Positions 43,274 through 52,602 of a stretch of DNA of 64,000 nt are shown in pieces. The stretch's first letter is position 1; every line of letters starts with the position of its first letter. The stretch is taken from contig JAGXHW010000036.1 in the NCBI GenBank assembly GCA_024635995.1, positions 1 to 64,000 of the forward strand. The letters run 5' to 3'. The notes under the pieces were generated by a model that was given only the letters and a program-made list of their open reading frames with translations, was not told where the DNA came from and made no database searches. The stretch is from Clostridiaceae bacterium (GTDB lineage: Bacteria > Bacillota > Clostridia > Peptostreptococcales > Tindalliaceae). The position numbers and the translations under genes were made by a program.

Positions 43274-45205
43274 ATGTCGACAAATTTAGCCGTCAAAATT
43301 CTGAAATCACATCTGCTGGAAGGTGAACTGCAACAAGGTCATGAGATTGCCATTAAAGTTAACCAGACGCTTACCCAGGATTCGACGGGTACCATGGTTT
43401 ACCTACAACTGGAAGCCATGGGAATTAAAGAATTGAAAACAGATCTTTCTGTTGCCTACATAGACCATAATATGCTGCAAGCTGGGTTTGAAAACGCGGA
43501 TGACCATGCGTTTATCCAATCGGTGGCAGCAAAATACGGTATTGTTTTCTCCAAACCGGGAAACGGGATCTGTCATCAACTGCACCTGGAACGTTTTTCA
43601 AAGCCTGGGGATGTGCTGATTGGCTCTGACAGCCACACACCCACCAGCGGGGGTATGGGTATGCTGGCCATTGGAGCGGGAGGCTTGGACGTGGCAGTGG
43701 CCATGGCGAAAGGAAACTATTATCTTAAAATGCCTCGGATTATAAACATTCGTTTAGAAGGACAGCGAAAACCTTGGACCAGTGCCAAGGACATCATTCT
43801 GCACATCCTGGGAAAACTTACCGTCAAAGGCGGTGTTAACGCTATCCTGGAATATTCGGGCGAAAGTGTAAAACAGCTGTCAGTACCTGAGCGAGCCACC
43901 ATTACAAACATGGGAGCTGAACTGGGGGCAACCGCCTCGTTGTTTCCCAGCGATGAAATCACTTACGACTTTCTGAAGCGACAAGGTCGTGAGGAAGCCT
44001 ATAAACCATTGTCAGCAGATGAAAACGCTGATTATGATGAAACCATTATCATTCACCTGGACGAAGTGGTGCCTAGTGCGGCTATGCCCCACAGTCCGGA
44101 TAAGGTGGCAACCATCGCCGAACTTGGTGCCATCCCGGTGGACCAGGTGAACATCGGTAGCTGTACCAACGGTTCTTATGCTGATTTTATGAAGGTTGCT
44201 GGAATTTTGAAAGGTAAAAAGGTGCATCCAAGGGTGAGCCTTACCCTGAGCCCAGGTAGCAGTAATGTGCTGAAAATGTTGGCAGAAAATGGCGCCATGG
44301 CCGATCTGATCGGCGCAGGGGTAAGGCTGCTGGAAGCGGGATGTGGTCCTTGCATTGGCATGGGACAGGCACCTAAAAGTGGGGCAGTGTCACTGAGAAC
44401 CTTTAACCGAAACTTTAAAGGACGCTGTGGCACGGTGGACGCGGAAGTCTTTCTTGTCAGTCCGGAGACAGCGGCGGCCTCAGCGATAGCGGGTCACTTG
44501 ACAGATCCCAGGTCACTGGGAGAAGAAATGGTTATTGAAGAGCCGGAAGTTTATGCCAATGACGACGGCTATTGGATTACTAATTCCCCTGAACCCCGTA
44601 CGACCATTGAAATGGGTCCGAACATCAAGCCTGTGCCTCAGGGCACTCCCATGAAAAGGGAATTGGAGGCTGAAGTGTTGCTCAAAGCCGGGGATAACAT
44701 CACCACAGACGATATCATGCCCTCCAATGCTTCGTTGTTACCATTTCGGTCAAACATACCAGAACTATCCAAACAGTGTTTTAGCACCATTATCGATGAT
44801 TTCAGTGACCGTGCCCTTCGGGCCGGCCAGGGGATTGTGATAGGTGGCAACAATTATGGTCAGGGTTCCAGCAGAGAACATGCTGCGTTAGTGCCTCTCT
44901 ACCTGGGTGTAAAAGCGGTAATTGCCAAATCCTTTGCAAGGATTCATCAGGCTAATTTGATCAATGCCGGCATTTTACCCCTGGTCTTTGACAGAGAAGA
45001 GGACTATGGAATGGTCAATGAAGGTGATTCGCTCTTTATTAAAAATCTATCGGCTTTGGACGATAAAGGTTTCGTTACAGTGGTTAATAACAATACAAAA
45101 GAAAACTTTAAGGTAATCTTCCAGGGATCTGCCAGAGACGTGGCTATGTTGAAGGTTGGAGGAGCTTTAAATTACGCAGTGAAAGGAGAACGTAATGATG
45201 TATAA
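43274..45205 (+). CDS. Aconitate hydratase
   Basis: A 643-residue [4Fe-4S] enzyme that converts citrate to isocitrate. Its length is that of the shorter aconitases found in Clostridia and Thermotogales, rather than the ~900-residue AcnA. Cluster and active-site blocks GSDSHTPTSGGMGMLAIGAGGLD (in two parts), IGSCTNGSYADF, EAGCGPCIGMGQ and GGNNYGQGSSREHAAL are present. The ATG at 43274 follows GGAGG; the TTG at 43262 overlaps that site. It is first in an operon with isocitrate dehydrogenase (11-bp overlap) and citrate synthase. Confidence 0.93.
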   Translation: MSTNLAVKILKSHLLEGELQQGHEIAIKVNQTLTQDSTGTMVYLQLEAMGIKELKTDLSVAYIDHNMLQAGFENADDHAFIQSVAAKYGIVFSKPGNGICHQLHLERFSKPGDVLIGSDSHTPTSGGMGMLAIGAGGLDVAVAMAKGNYYLKMPRIINIRLEGQRKPWTSAKDIILHILGKLTVKGGVNAILEYSGESVKQLSVPERATITNMGAELGATASLFPSDEITYDFLKRQGREEAYKPLSADENADYDETIIIHLDEVVPSAAMPHSPDKVATIAELGAIPVDQVNIGSCTNGSYADFMKVAGILKGKKVHPRVSLTLSPGSSNVLKMLAENGAMADLIGAGVRLLEAGCGPCIGMGQAPKSGAVSLRTFNRNFKGRCGTVDAEVFLVSPETAAASAIAGHLTDPRSLGEEMVIEEPEVYANDDGYWITNSPEPRTTIEMGPNIKPVPQGTPMKRELEAEVLLKAGDNITTDDIMPSNASLLPFRSNIPELSKQCFSTIIDDFSDRALRAGQGIVIGGNNYGQGSSREHAALVPLYLGVKAVIAKSFARIHQANLINAGILPLVFDREEDYGMVNEGDSLFIKNLSALDDKGFVTVVNNNTKENFKVIFQGSARDVAMLKVGGALNYAVKGERNDV

Positions 45206-46190
45206 GGTGGTGTTGATTCCGGGAGACGGTATAGGACCGGAGGTGGCGGAAGCCACTCAGCGCATTGTGGAGGCAGCGGGGGTAAAGATCGACTGGATCG
45301 TTGAAGAAGCGGGAGCTCATGTTCTTGAAGCCACCGGAAAACTGGTGCCACAAAGTGTTTATGACGCCATCGAAAGATACGGCGTCGCACTGAAAGGCCC
45401 GATCACAACACCGGTAGGTACAGGATTCAAAAGCATTAACGTGGCCTTGCGTCAAAAATACAATCTTTTTGCCAATGTACGTCCTGTAAAAAGTTATCCG
45501 GGCATTGGACGGTATAGCGATGTAGACTTGGTAATCTTCAGGGAAAACACAGAAGACCTGTATGCCGGTCTGGAAAACAGGATTTCACCGGATGAGGTGC
45601 ATGGCATCAAAGTGATTACCCGACAGGCATCACAGCGAATTGCACAGGAAGCTTTCACCTACGCTCGCCAAATGGGAAGAAAAAAGGTTTGTGCCGTTCA
45701 TAAAGCTAACATCATGAAACAGGCAGATGGATTGTTCCTTGAAGCAGTGCGGGAAGTGGCAGCAGACTACCAGGACATAGATTATTCAGAGGTGATCGTG
45801 GATAACATGTGTATGCAATTGGTCATGTATCCGGAAAAATATGATGTTATTGTCACAGAAAACCTTTATGGAGACATTTTATCAGACCTTGCCGCCGGTT
45901 TGGTGGGCGGATTGGGGCTGGTGCCGGGAGCAAACATTGGCGACGACTGTGCCATTTTTGAAGCGGTGCACGGCAGCGCTCCTGACATTGCCGGACATGG
46001 CATTGCCAACCCGACAGCCCTTACACTCAGTGCAGCCATGATGCTGGATTACCTTGGAGAAAAAGAGTCTGCCCAGCGTATCCGTAAGGCAATTTGGGAA
46101 GTGCTGGAAAAGAAGGAGTCGCTGACACTTGATTTGGGTGGCGCTGCAAATACACAAACATTCACGGAGGTGGTTATCCATGCTTTATAA
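45195..46190 (+). CDS. Isocitrate dehydrogenase (NAD-type, isopropylmalate dehydrogenase superfamily)
   Basis: A 331-residue beta-decarboxylating dehydrogenase. The N-terminal [36 protein letters not shown] (as separate blocks), [22 protein letters not shown], and the C-terminal [20 protein letters not shown] are typical. The SINVALRQ substrate loop and the operon with aconitase and citrate synthase favour isocitrate over isopropylmalate. It makes 2-oxoglutarate, and the short form is usually NAD-dependent. It overlaps the aconitase gene by 11 bp and the citrate synthase gene by 11 bp. Confidence 0.92.
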   Translation: MMYKVVLIPGDGIGPEVAEATQRIVEAAGVKIDWIVEEAGAHVLEATGKLVPQSVYDAIERYGVALKGPITTPVGTGFKSINVALRQKYNLFANVRPVKSYPGIGRYSDVDLVIFRENTEDLYAGLENRISPDEVHGIKVITRQASQRIAQEAFTYARQMGRKKVCAVHKANIMKQADGLFLEAVREVAADYQDIDYSEVIVDNMCMQLVMYPEKYDVIVTENLYGDILSDLAAGLVGGLGLVPGANIGDDCAIFEAVHGSAPDIAGHGIANPTALTLSAAMMLDYLGEKESAQRIRKAIWEVLEKKESLTLDLGGAANTQTFTEVVIHAL

Positions 46191-47649
46191 TATGGCAGTT
46201 GAACAACCTGTAGAGGATAAAATGAAAAAAACTGTTACTGGTTCTGTTATTCGTCGCCTGAATAAAAAAAACGGGTCGGTATTCCACGAAAGAGATGTTT
46301 TTAAAGAACTGGTTGCGAAAGCCGAAGCAAACAATGTGATTGATCCCCGCTGTTATGACGAGTACCATGTGATGCGAGGGTTAAGACACAGCAACGGCAC
46401 CGGTGTGTTGGTAGGGCTTACGGACATTGCTGATGTGCATGGATATACCATGGTGGACGATGAAAAGGTGCCGGTGGAAGGTCAGTTATTCTACCGGGGA
46501 ATTGATATGACAGAACTGATGAGACACTGTCAGCAAGAAGGGCGTCATGGTTACGAAGAAACGACACACCTGCTTCTTTTCGGAGAATTGCCCACAGCAA
46601 GCCAATTGAAATCTTTCGGCGAGCTGCTGGATGTAAACAGGTCTCTGCCCAGGGATTTTACAGAAAACATGATCCTGAAATCTCCCAGCAAAGACATTAT
46701 GAACAAGCTGCAGCGCAGTATACTGGCCTTTTACTCCTGCGATGATAATCCAGATGATATCAGTGTGTTTAATGTTCTTCGGCAAAGCATCGAACTGATA
46801 GCCCGTTTTCCCACAGTTATATCCTATGGCTATCAGGCAAAAGCTCATTACTATGACGGTAAAAGCCTGTACATTCATTCGCCACAGCCAGGGATTGGCA
46901 CTTCAGAAAATGTGCTTCATATGATCCGAAAAGACAACCAGTACACCCAAACTGAAGCAGAAATCCTTGACCTATGTATGGTGATCCACGCTGAGCATGG
47001 AGGCGGTAACAATTCAGCCTTTACCAACCGGGTTGTATCCTCCAGTGGAACGGATACCTATTCGGCCATTGCCGCAGCTGTGGGTTCACTGAAAGGTCCC
47101 AAGCATGGTGGTGCCAACATCAAGGTGAAAGCCATGGTGGAAGACATTGAAAATAACTGTTCAAACTGGAAAAACCCGGAAAAACTAAAGGATTACCTGG
47201 TGAAAATTCTAAAAAAAGAAGCTTTCAGCGGTGAAGGGTTAATTTATGGTATGGGCCATGCAGTTTACACCCTGTCTGACCCCCGGGCGGAATTATTAAG
47301 GGACAAAGCGCTTGAACTGGCGAAGGAAAAACAAGCGGAAGAAAAGTTTCAGTTATACGCTAACATCGAAAGATTGACAAAAGAGATCTTTAAGGAAATG
47401 AGAGGGCCTGATTTCACAATTTGTGCCAATGTTGATCTTTATTCCGGCTTTGTGTATGAACTCATGGGTATTCCCCAGGAATTGTATACACCGCTGTTTG
47501 CAACAGCCCGTGTTGCCGGATGGTGCGCACACCGCATTGAGCAGATCATAAGCGACAACAGAATCATGCGGCCGGCTTACAAAAGTGTATGTCCCCTGAC
47601 AGAGTATGTGCCCCAGTCAAATCGGGGTATCTCAGTGGTAATGGATTAA
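46180..47649 (+). CDS. Citrate synthase (Si-type, long clostridial form)
   Basis: A 489-residue citrate (or 2-methylcitrate) synthase. The three catalytic regions are visible: HAEHGGGNNSAFTNRVV, GSLKGPKHGGAN and GMGHAVYTLSDPRAELL, with the C-terminal GWCAHRIEQ that binds CoA. It is of the common Si family, not the Re-citrate synthase related to homocitrate synthase seen in some Clostridia. The ATG at 46180 follows GGAGGTGG and overlaps the IDH stop. The full operon leads from acetyl-CoA and oxaloacetate to 2-oxoglutarate, so glutamate supply is the likely purpose. Confidence 0.93.
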   Translation: MLYNMAVEQPVEDKMKKTVTGSVIRRLNKKNGSVFHERDVFKELVAKAEANNVIDPRCYDEYHVMRGLRHSNGTGVLVGLTDIADVHGYTMVDDEKVPVEGQLFYRGIDMTELMRHCQQEGRHGYEETTHLLLFGELPTASQLKSFGELLDVNRSLPRDFTENMILKSPSKDIMNKLQRSILAFYSCDDNPDDISVFNVLRQSIELIARFPTVISYGYQAKAHYYDGKSLYIHSPQPGIGTSENVLHMIRKDNQYTQTEAEILDLCMVIHAEHGGGNNSAFTNRVVSSSGTDTYSAIAAAVGSLKGPKHGGANIKVKAMVEDIENNCSNWKNPEKLKDYLVKILKKEAFSGEGLIYGMGHAVYTLSDPRAELLRDKALELAKEKQAEEKFQLYANIERLTKEIFKEMRGPDFTICANVDLYSGFVYELMGIPQELYTPLFATARVAGWCAHRIEQIISDNRIMRPAYKSVCPLTEYVPQSNRGISVVMD

Positions 47650-47679
47650 ACCTATTAGCCAAGCGAAAAAATGTTACAG

Positions 47680-47709
47680 TGCCCTGTTCAAGTGGAACGG
47701 GGCATTTTT
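47680..47709 (+). terminator. Terminator after citrate synthase, copy 2
   Basis: TGCCCTGTTC and GAACGGGGCA form a 10-bp stem (one wobble) followed by TTTTT. It closely matches the hairpin at 42997. Confidence 0.92.
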
Positions 47710-47747
47710 CAAAAAATTTTAGTCCTTCAAAAAAATTGTAATTGTGC

Positions 47748-47776
47748 TTGCATTTTAATGCATAATCCGATAAAAT
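47748..47776 (+). promoter_or_regulatory. Sigma-A promoter for tryptophanase
   Basis: TTGCAT (47748-47753), 17 bp, TAAAAT (47771-47776). A ~150-nt leader follows with a CCGAAACG/CGTTTCGG hairpin (47784-47814) and a second weak hairpin near 47831-47850. Confidence 0.7.
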
Positions 47777-47925
47777 TTAAGTACCGAAACGTGGTTTGAC
47801 CGACGTCGTTTCGGCAATTAAATGACCGTATTGCGGGAATGAATCCCACAATGTGGTAAAATTCGACATTTCAAGTAGCACACAGAATAGAAACGATTAA
47901 CCAAATTGAAACAGGAGGCGAAAAA

Positions 47926-49305
47926 ATGACAAAGTATTATGCGGAACCTTTTAAAATCAAAATGGTGGAACCTATTAAAATGCTGACGAGAGAAGAACGG
48001 ATTGAAAAAATCAAAGAAGCCAATTACAACGTGTTTGGTCTTAAGTCTGATGACGTGTACATCGATTTACTCACAGACAGCGGAACAGGTGCTATGAGTG
48101 ACAAACAATGGGCTGGCATCATGGTGGGAGATGAGGCATACTCAGGCTCACGCAGTTACAGAAACCTGATTAAATCTGCACAGGATATTTTTGATTATGA
48201 GTATTTTCAACCGGTGCATCAGGGTCGAGCTGCTGAAAAAGTGGTAATGCCTATTTTTCTTGAGAAGGGTAAGGTGGCCATTTCAAACATGCATTTTGAT
48301 ACCACCCGTGCCCATGTGGAATTGGCAGGGGCCAGGGCAGTGGATTGTGTGATCCGCGAAGCGCTGGATACTGTCAATTATCATCCCTTTAAGGGCAACA
48401 TGGATAACGAACGCCTGGAAAAACTCATCGAAGAATATGGTGCAGAAAATGTTGGTATGATTATCATCACTGTTACCAATAACAGTGCAGGCGGTCAGCC
48501 AGTTTCCATGGAAAACATTAAAAAGACCTCGGAAATTGCCAAATCTTATAACATTCCGGTATGCATTGACGCAGCCCGTTACGCTGAAAATGCTTATTTC
48601 ATTAAGAAGCGTGAAGCGGGTTATGAAGATAAGTCCATTAAGGAAATTGCCAAGGAAATGTTCAGTTATGCGGACATCTTTACCATGAGCGCCAAAAAAG
48701 ACGCCATCATCAACATGGGTGGTCTGATCGGCGTGAAGAACGACGCAGAGATTTTTGAAACAGTGAAAGCCAGAACCATTCCTTTGGAAGGGTTTATTTC
48801 CTACGGCGGACTGGCGGGCAGAGACATTGAAGCCATGGCTATTGGACTGCAGGAAGGGACAGACTTTGATTACCTTCAATACCGTGTAGGCCAGATTGAA
48901 TATTTGGCAGCAAAACTGGACGAAGCAGGTATTGCGTTCCAATCTCCGGCAGGCGGCCACGCCCTTTTCATTGACGCCAAGAAGATGTTGCCCCAAGTTC
49001 CTTACTACGAGTTCCCAGCTCAAACCCTGGCCCTGGAACTTTATATCGAAGCGGGCATCCGTTCCTGCGACATCGGTTCTTACATGATGGGCAATAACCC
49101 TGACACAGGAGAGCAGATTGAGTCAGAATTCGAGTTCACACGGCTGGCAGTGCCTCGCCGGGTGTACACCCAGTCTCACCTGGACGTGATTGTGGAAGCC
49201 CTGAAAGCCATCAAGGAACGGGCATCAGATTTGAAAGGGTATAAAGTAACCTGGGAACCTGCTATATTGCGTCACTTTACAGCAAAGCTTATGCCTTTGG
49301 AGTAG
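47926..49305 (+). CDS. tnaA: Tryptophanase
   Basis: A 459-residue PLP beta-eliminating lyase that splits L-tryptophan to indole, pyruvate and ammonia. It shows [47 protein letters not shown], and the PLP-lysine block MSAKKDA with K258 the likely Schiff-base lysine. At the place where tyrosine phenol-lyases have their phenol-binding Arg (Arg381), this protein has Ile in [11 protein letters not shown], as in E. coli TnaA. That favours tryptophanase over tyrosine phenol-lyase. A strong AGGAGG site precedes the ATG. An IclR regulator follows after 82 bp. Confidence 0.9.
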   Translation: MTKYYAEPFKIKMVEPIKMLTREERIEKIKEANYNVFGLKSDDVYIDLLTDSGTGAMSDKQWAGIMVGDEAYSGSRSYRNLIKSAQDIFDYEYFQPVHQGRAAEKVVMPIFLEKGKVAISNMHFDTTRAHVELAGARAVDCVIREALDTVNYHPFKGNMDNERLEKLIEEYGAENVGMIIITVTNNSAGGQPVSMENIKKTSEIAKSYNIPVCIDAARYAENAYFIKKREAGYEDKSIKEIAKEMFSYADIFTMSAKKDAIINMGGLIGVKNDAEIFETVKARTIPLEGFISYGGLAGRDIEAMAIGLQEGTDFDYLQYRVGQIEYLAAKLDEAGIAFQSPAGGHALFIDAKKMLPQVPYYEFPAQTLALELYIEAGIRSCDIGSYMMGNNPDTGEQIESEFEFTRLAVPRRVYTQSHLDVIVEALKAIKERASDLKGYKVTWEPAILRHFTAKLMPLE

Positions 49306-49341
49306 CATTGGCGTATTATATGTGACAATCTGGATGATGAT

Positions 49342-49370
49342 CCCTCTCCCGATCTGGGAGGGGGACTCTT
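49342..49370 (+). terminator. Hairpin after tnaA
   Basis: CCCTCTCCC and GGGAGGGGG pair (one wobble) around a 5-nt loop. The following T-run is poor (ACTCTTT), so this may be a partial terminator or an RNA-stabilising hairpin between tnaA and the IclR gene. Confidence 0.55.
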
Positions 49371-49387
49371 TGAAATGAGGTGATGGT

Positions 49388-50140
49388 ATGAGTGACGGCA
49401 GCATACAATCCGTGATGAAAGCCCTGCAGGTACTGGAACTGTTTGCAGAGGAGCCGGGTTGGAATTTAACTGAGATCAGTAAGGAGCTTCGGTATCCCAC
49501 CAGTACCGCCCATAGACTGGTGATGACTCTGGAAGAGGCGGGCTATCTATACCGTGACCATGAGACGAAGAAATATTACCTGACCATCAAAACCTATTTG
49601 ATCGGCAGCAGGACAAAAATTGTAAGTTTGTTGAAAAAACAGGCTCAGCCACCTATCATAAAATTATCACAGAAGTTGAATGAAAGCGTGAATGTATCCA
49701 TTGTCCAAGGACTGTTTTCTGTAACTGTGTTAAAAGCAGATTCGGAAAGACAGTTTTCCGCGGTGCCTCATGTGGGTGATAAAGGCCATCTTCATGCCAC
49801 CTCTGTGGGCAAGTGTTTGCTGGCATTTAACAGCAACGGATGCTTTGACCAGTTTGCCAGTTCTCAGGAGTCTTTACATGCCTGCACAAAAAACACCATC
49901 ACAGATAAAAGGGTCCTATTACAAACGTTAGAAGCAGTAAAAAAACAGGGCTACGCTACCGATCAGGAAGAAGTGGAAGAAGGGCTGACCTGCATCGGGG
50001 CCCCCATTTTTGATCACCTGGACAACTGCATTGCTGCCATGAGTGTGTCTGTTCCCACGTTCCGACTGGGCGATAGAGAAAGAATTATAGCCATGGTTAA
50101 AGACGCGACGGAAGAAATTTCAATGAAATTTAGGTTTTAA
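49388..50140 (+). CDS. IclR family transcriptional regulator
   Basis: A 250-residue regulator. The N-terminal winged helix-turn-helix (SVMKALQVLELFAEEPGWNL, then STAHRLVMTLEEAGYLYRD) is joined to a C-terminal IclR effector domain (LHATSVGKCLLAF, ATDQEEVEEGLTCIGAPIFD). The family controls catabolic genes in response to small carboxylates or aromatics. It lies between tryptophanase and the opine dehydrogenase gene, so either could be its target; the sequence does not decide. Confidence 0.93.
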   Translation: MSDGSIQSVMKALQVLELFAEEPGWNLTEISKELRYPTSTAHRLVMTLEEAGYLYRDHETKKYYLTIKTYLIGSRTKIVSLLKKQAQPPIIKLSQKLNESVNVSIVQGLFSVTVLKADSERQFSAVPHVGDKGHLHATSVGKCLLAFNSNGCFDQFASSQESLHACTKNTITDKRVLLQTLEAVKKQGYATDQEEVEEGLTCIGAPIFDHLDNCIAAMSVSVPTFRLGDRERIIAMVKDATEEISMKFRF

Positions 50141-50167
50141 ATCTTGAGATCTACAATAAAATCGTGT

Positions 50168-50203
50168 AAACACTGCTGCCCAGATACGGGAGGCGGTGTT
50201 TTT
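50168..50203 (+). terminator. Intrinsic terminator after the IclR gene
   Basis: AACACTGCT and AGGCGGTGTT pair around a short loop, and TTTTTC follows. Confidence 0.75.
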
Positions 50204-50261
50204 CTTTGCAACTTGAATTCAATGAAAGTTAGGTCAAATACAAAATTAGATTAAATAAACA

Positions 50262-50309
50262 TTGATTTATCAGAAAAGTCGTTGTATTATGATTGTAGGA
50301 CAGCTGTAC
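50262..50309 (+). promoter_or_regulatory. Promoter and operator of the opine dehydrogenase gene
   Basis: TTGATT (50262-50267), a 17-bp spacer, and TATTAT (50285-50290) form a sigma-A promoter. The dyad GGACAGCTGTAC (50298-50309) lies just downstream of the -10. The same arrangement recurs at 52467-52514 before the TRAP transporter operon. Confidence 0.8.
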
Positions 50310-50349
50310 ATTAGAATATATAAACAAATTACATTAAGGAGGGTATAAT

Positions 50350-51468
50350 ATGATTGATGCAGTAAGAAATAAGCGACGATGGGCAGTGATTGGCGGAGGA
50401 AATGGTGGTCAGTCGGCTGCCGGACATCTTGGAATAATGGGATTTCCGGTCACTCTTTATGATGTGATGCAGGAAACTGTGGATGCCATTAACCACCAGG
50501 GCGGCATTCATGTGGACGGTGCGGTGAAAGGCTTTGGAAAAGTGGAGCTTGCTACTACCGATATTTCAAAAGCCATTGAAGCCGCTGAAATCATCATGGT
50601 GATTTTACCGGCTTTGTATCACCGCAGTGTGGCTAAAAATTTGGCACCGCATCTAAAAGAAGATCAGATCGTCTTCATTCATCCAGGTGCCACTTTTGGT
50701 GCTTTTGAATTTAAGCAAGTATTCCGTGAAGAAGGATGTACTGAAAAGATTGTGGTTGCGGAAGCCCAGTCTCTTCTCTACGCATGCCGGCTGAATAAAC
50801 TCGGCTATGCTTCTATCAAAGGAGTCAAAAATAATCTCATGGTGGCTGCGATTCCTGCCAACAAAACAGGTGAGGTGGTTGAGAAGTTGCAGGAAGCCTT
50901 CCCTGGCATGATCGCAGGTAAAAACGTGCTGGATACCAGCCTGAACAACTTGAATGCTGTGATGCATCCGGGGCCGACGGTTCTGAATGTATCGATGATT
51001 GAATCCCTCTACGACTGGCGATATTATTGGGACGGAATCACCCCCAGCATAGGACGGTTCATCGAAAATATGGACAAAGAAAGAATTGCTTTGGGCGCTT
51101 TGTTTGGGCTCCAAGTCCCCCCGGTGCTTAAGATGTATGAAATACTCTATGATGTTAAAGCAGATAACCTGTCAGAGGCTGTCAAACAAACCAAAGCTTA
51201 TGAAGAAGTGATGGGACAAAAACGTGTGGATACACGTTATATGTTGGAAGATATTCCCATGAGTCTGGTGCCCTTTGTCTCCATGGCAGAGCAGCTGGGC
51301 ACCCCCCATGAAATGATGGAAAACGTCTGTAAAATGGGGAGTTTCGTTTTGGATCAGGATTTAATTAGCGGAGGACGCACCATGAAAAAACTCGGTTTTG
51401 AAGGTCTGACAGTAGATGATATTATTGCTTATGCTGAAACAGGAGAATGGCTAGAGAAAGATCGATAG
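50350..51468 (+). CDS. NAD(P)-dependent octopine/nopaline dehydrogenase family protein
   Basis: A 372-residue opine dehydrogenase-type enzyme. The N-terminal Rossmann motif is GGGNGG (15-20) in WAVIGGGNGGQSAA. The C-terminal octopine-dehydrogenase domain holds the conserved NLNAVMHPGPTVLN and YYWDGITPSIGRFIENMDKER region with the catalytic His. Such enzymes join or split an amino acid and a 2-oxo acid through a secondary amine with NAD(P)H. The promoter shares its operator with the TRAP operon downstream, so the substrate may be what that transporter imports. The substrate itself is unknown. Confidence 0.9.
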   Translation: MIDAVRNKRRWAVIGGGNGGQSAAGHLGIMGFPVTLYDVMQETVDAINHQGGIHVDGAVKGFGKVELATTDISKAIEAAEIIMVILPALYHRSVAKNLAPHLKEDQIVFIHPGATFGAFEFKQVFREEGCTEKIVVAEAQSLLYACRLNKLGYASIKGVKNNLMVAAIPANKTGEVVEKLQEAFPGMIAGKNVLDTSLNNLNAVMHPGPTVLNVSMIESLYDWRYYWDGITPSIGRFIENMDKERIALGALFGLQVPPVLKMYEILYDVKADNLSEAVKQTKAYEEVMGQKRVDTRYMLEDIPMSLVPFVSMAEQLGTPHEMMENVCKMGSFVLDQDLISGGRTMKKLGFEGLTVDDIIAYAETGEWLEKDR

Positions 51469-51509
51469 CACTGCTTGGATGCTGCAGCAAGCTTCAATCG
51501 TAAAAGCAT

Positions 51510-51546
51510 AAAAGATAAGTCATTTTAAAAATGACTTATCTTTTTA
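51510..51546 (+). terminator. Intrinsic terminator after the opine dehydrogenase gene
   Basis: GATAAGTCAT and ATGACTTATC form a 10-bp stem flanked by A and T runs. Confidence 0.92.
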
Positions 51547-51575
51547 TTCACAAACTTGTTCAAATGTGGTACAAT
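51547..51575 (+). promoter_or_regulatory. Promoter for the FadR-type regulator gene
   Basis: TTCACA (51547-51552), 17 bp, TACAAT (51570-51575). No copy of the GTNCAGCTGNAC dyad is seen here, so the regulator does not obviously control itself through that site. Confidence 0.65.
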
Positions 51576-51611
51576 ATGACAATAAATGATTCAGAGAGAG
51601 GTGGTAATCAG

Positions 51612-52328
51612 ATGATTACACCGGCTAAAAAACAAAATTTGTATGAAGAGGTATCCAGGCAGATTATTGAGATGATCAGCAGTGATCAATGGAAGCCTGG
51701 CGAGAGAATTCTGGGTGAACTGGAGCTTTCCCGGCAGTTTCAGGTGAGCCGCAACTCGATCCGCGAGTCGATAAAAGCATTGGAGTTGGTTGGAATACTG
51801 GTGTCGCGAACAGGCATCGGTACTTTTGTGGCCAACCAGGCGCTTTTGAACATCAACAGCATGCTGTTATCGAATCTGATCGATGAAGAAAGCACTTTGG
51901 TGGAACTGATGGAAACACGCCTTATCGTCGAACCGGGGCTGACCTACCTGGCTGTGAAGCACGCCACGGAAAAAGACTTGGCAGAGTTGGAAAGTATCAT
52001 ACGAAAAGGTAAACAGGCACTGATCGAAAAGAATTACACTTTTGACATGGGATTTGAATTCCATAAAAAAATCTTTGCTATGTCCCATAACCGAATTCTG
52101 ATCAATTTACTGGACAGCATCACTGGTAGTTTAATTGTTACACGGGGTAAGGTTTTTTTCCATCATTTGAATGAGTATATTCTCAATTCTGAACTTGATG
52201 AGCACATGGAAATGCTGGATTGTATAAGGCAAAAAAATGCAGTGATGGCGAAGAACTTAATGCAGCGCCACATTGAAAACTCGTTAAACCTGATCATTGA
52301 AAGTGACATGATTGAAAGTGACATTTAA
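51612..52328 (+). CDS. FadR/GntR family transcriptional regulator
   Basis: A 238-residue FCD-type GntR regulator. The N-terminal winged helix has the full signature WKPGERILGELELSRQFQVS followed by RNSIRESIKALELVGIL. The C-terminal all-helical FCD domain (~100-230) has the usual Asp and His residues for a metal-bound carboxylate ligand (FDMGFEFHKKIF, EHMEMLDCI). The ATG at 51612 follows AGAGAGGTGG. Flanked by two promoters with the same dyad, it is the best candidate to bind them. Confidence 0.93.
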   Translation: MITPAKKQNLYEEVSRQIIEMISSDQWKPGERILGELELSRQFQVSRNSIRESIKALELVGILVSRTGIGTFVANQALLNINSMLLSNLIDEESTLVELMETRLIVEPGLTYLAVKHATEKDLAELESIIRKGKQALIEKNYTFDMGFEFHKKIFAMSHNRILINLLDSITGSLIVTRGKVFFHHLNEYILNSELDEHMEMLDCIRQKNAVMAKNLMQRHIENSLNLIIESDMIESDI

Positions 52329-52385
52329 ATCGCAGAATGGATTCCGGACTATCGCGGTAGGCTTATTATTGGAGCGGTGGAATAG

Positions 52386-52447
52386 CCAATGACTTTACGG
52401 TCAGGGTCATTGGTTGAAGGTTCATATTGACCGTTTTTTGTTTTTTT
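52386..52447 (+). terminator. Terminator with overlapping alternative hairpin
   Basis: CCAATGAC (52386-52393) pairs with GTCATTGG (52406-52413), while ACGGTCA (52397-52403) inside that hairpin can pair instead with TGACCGT (52428-52434), which is followed by a long T-rich run. The second fold is a terminator and the two folds compete. It ends the FadR transcript. Confidence 0.6.
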
Positions 52448-52466
52448 GTGATTCTTCAAAAAAAAC

Positions 52467-52514
52467 GTGCAATTCATTTAAAAGTATGGTAGTATGGTTG
52501 TAGTACAGCTGGAC
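52467..52514 (+). promoter_or_regulatory. Promoter and operator of the TRAP transporter operon
   Basis: GTGCAA (52467-52472), 17 bp, TAGTAT (52490-52495), then the dyad GTACAGCTGGAC (52503-52514). From the -10 through the dyad and the trailing ATTA it matches the opine dehydrogenase promoter at 25 of 29 positions. Confidence 0.78.
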
Positions 52515-52602
52515 ATTAAGAAAATTATACAAGTTTGCCCTATGAAAACTTTAAATCAGTAGTAAGCACCATGATCGTAACTATAAATATGGAGGTGGAA
52601 TT

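Noticed and set aside
47777-47925. T-box or known riboswitch in the tryptophanase leader
   Set aside because: No T-box TGGNACCGCG sequence, specifier stem or other known aptamer core is present.
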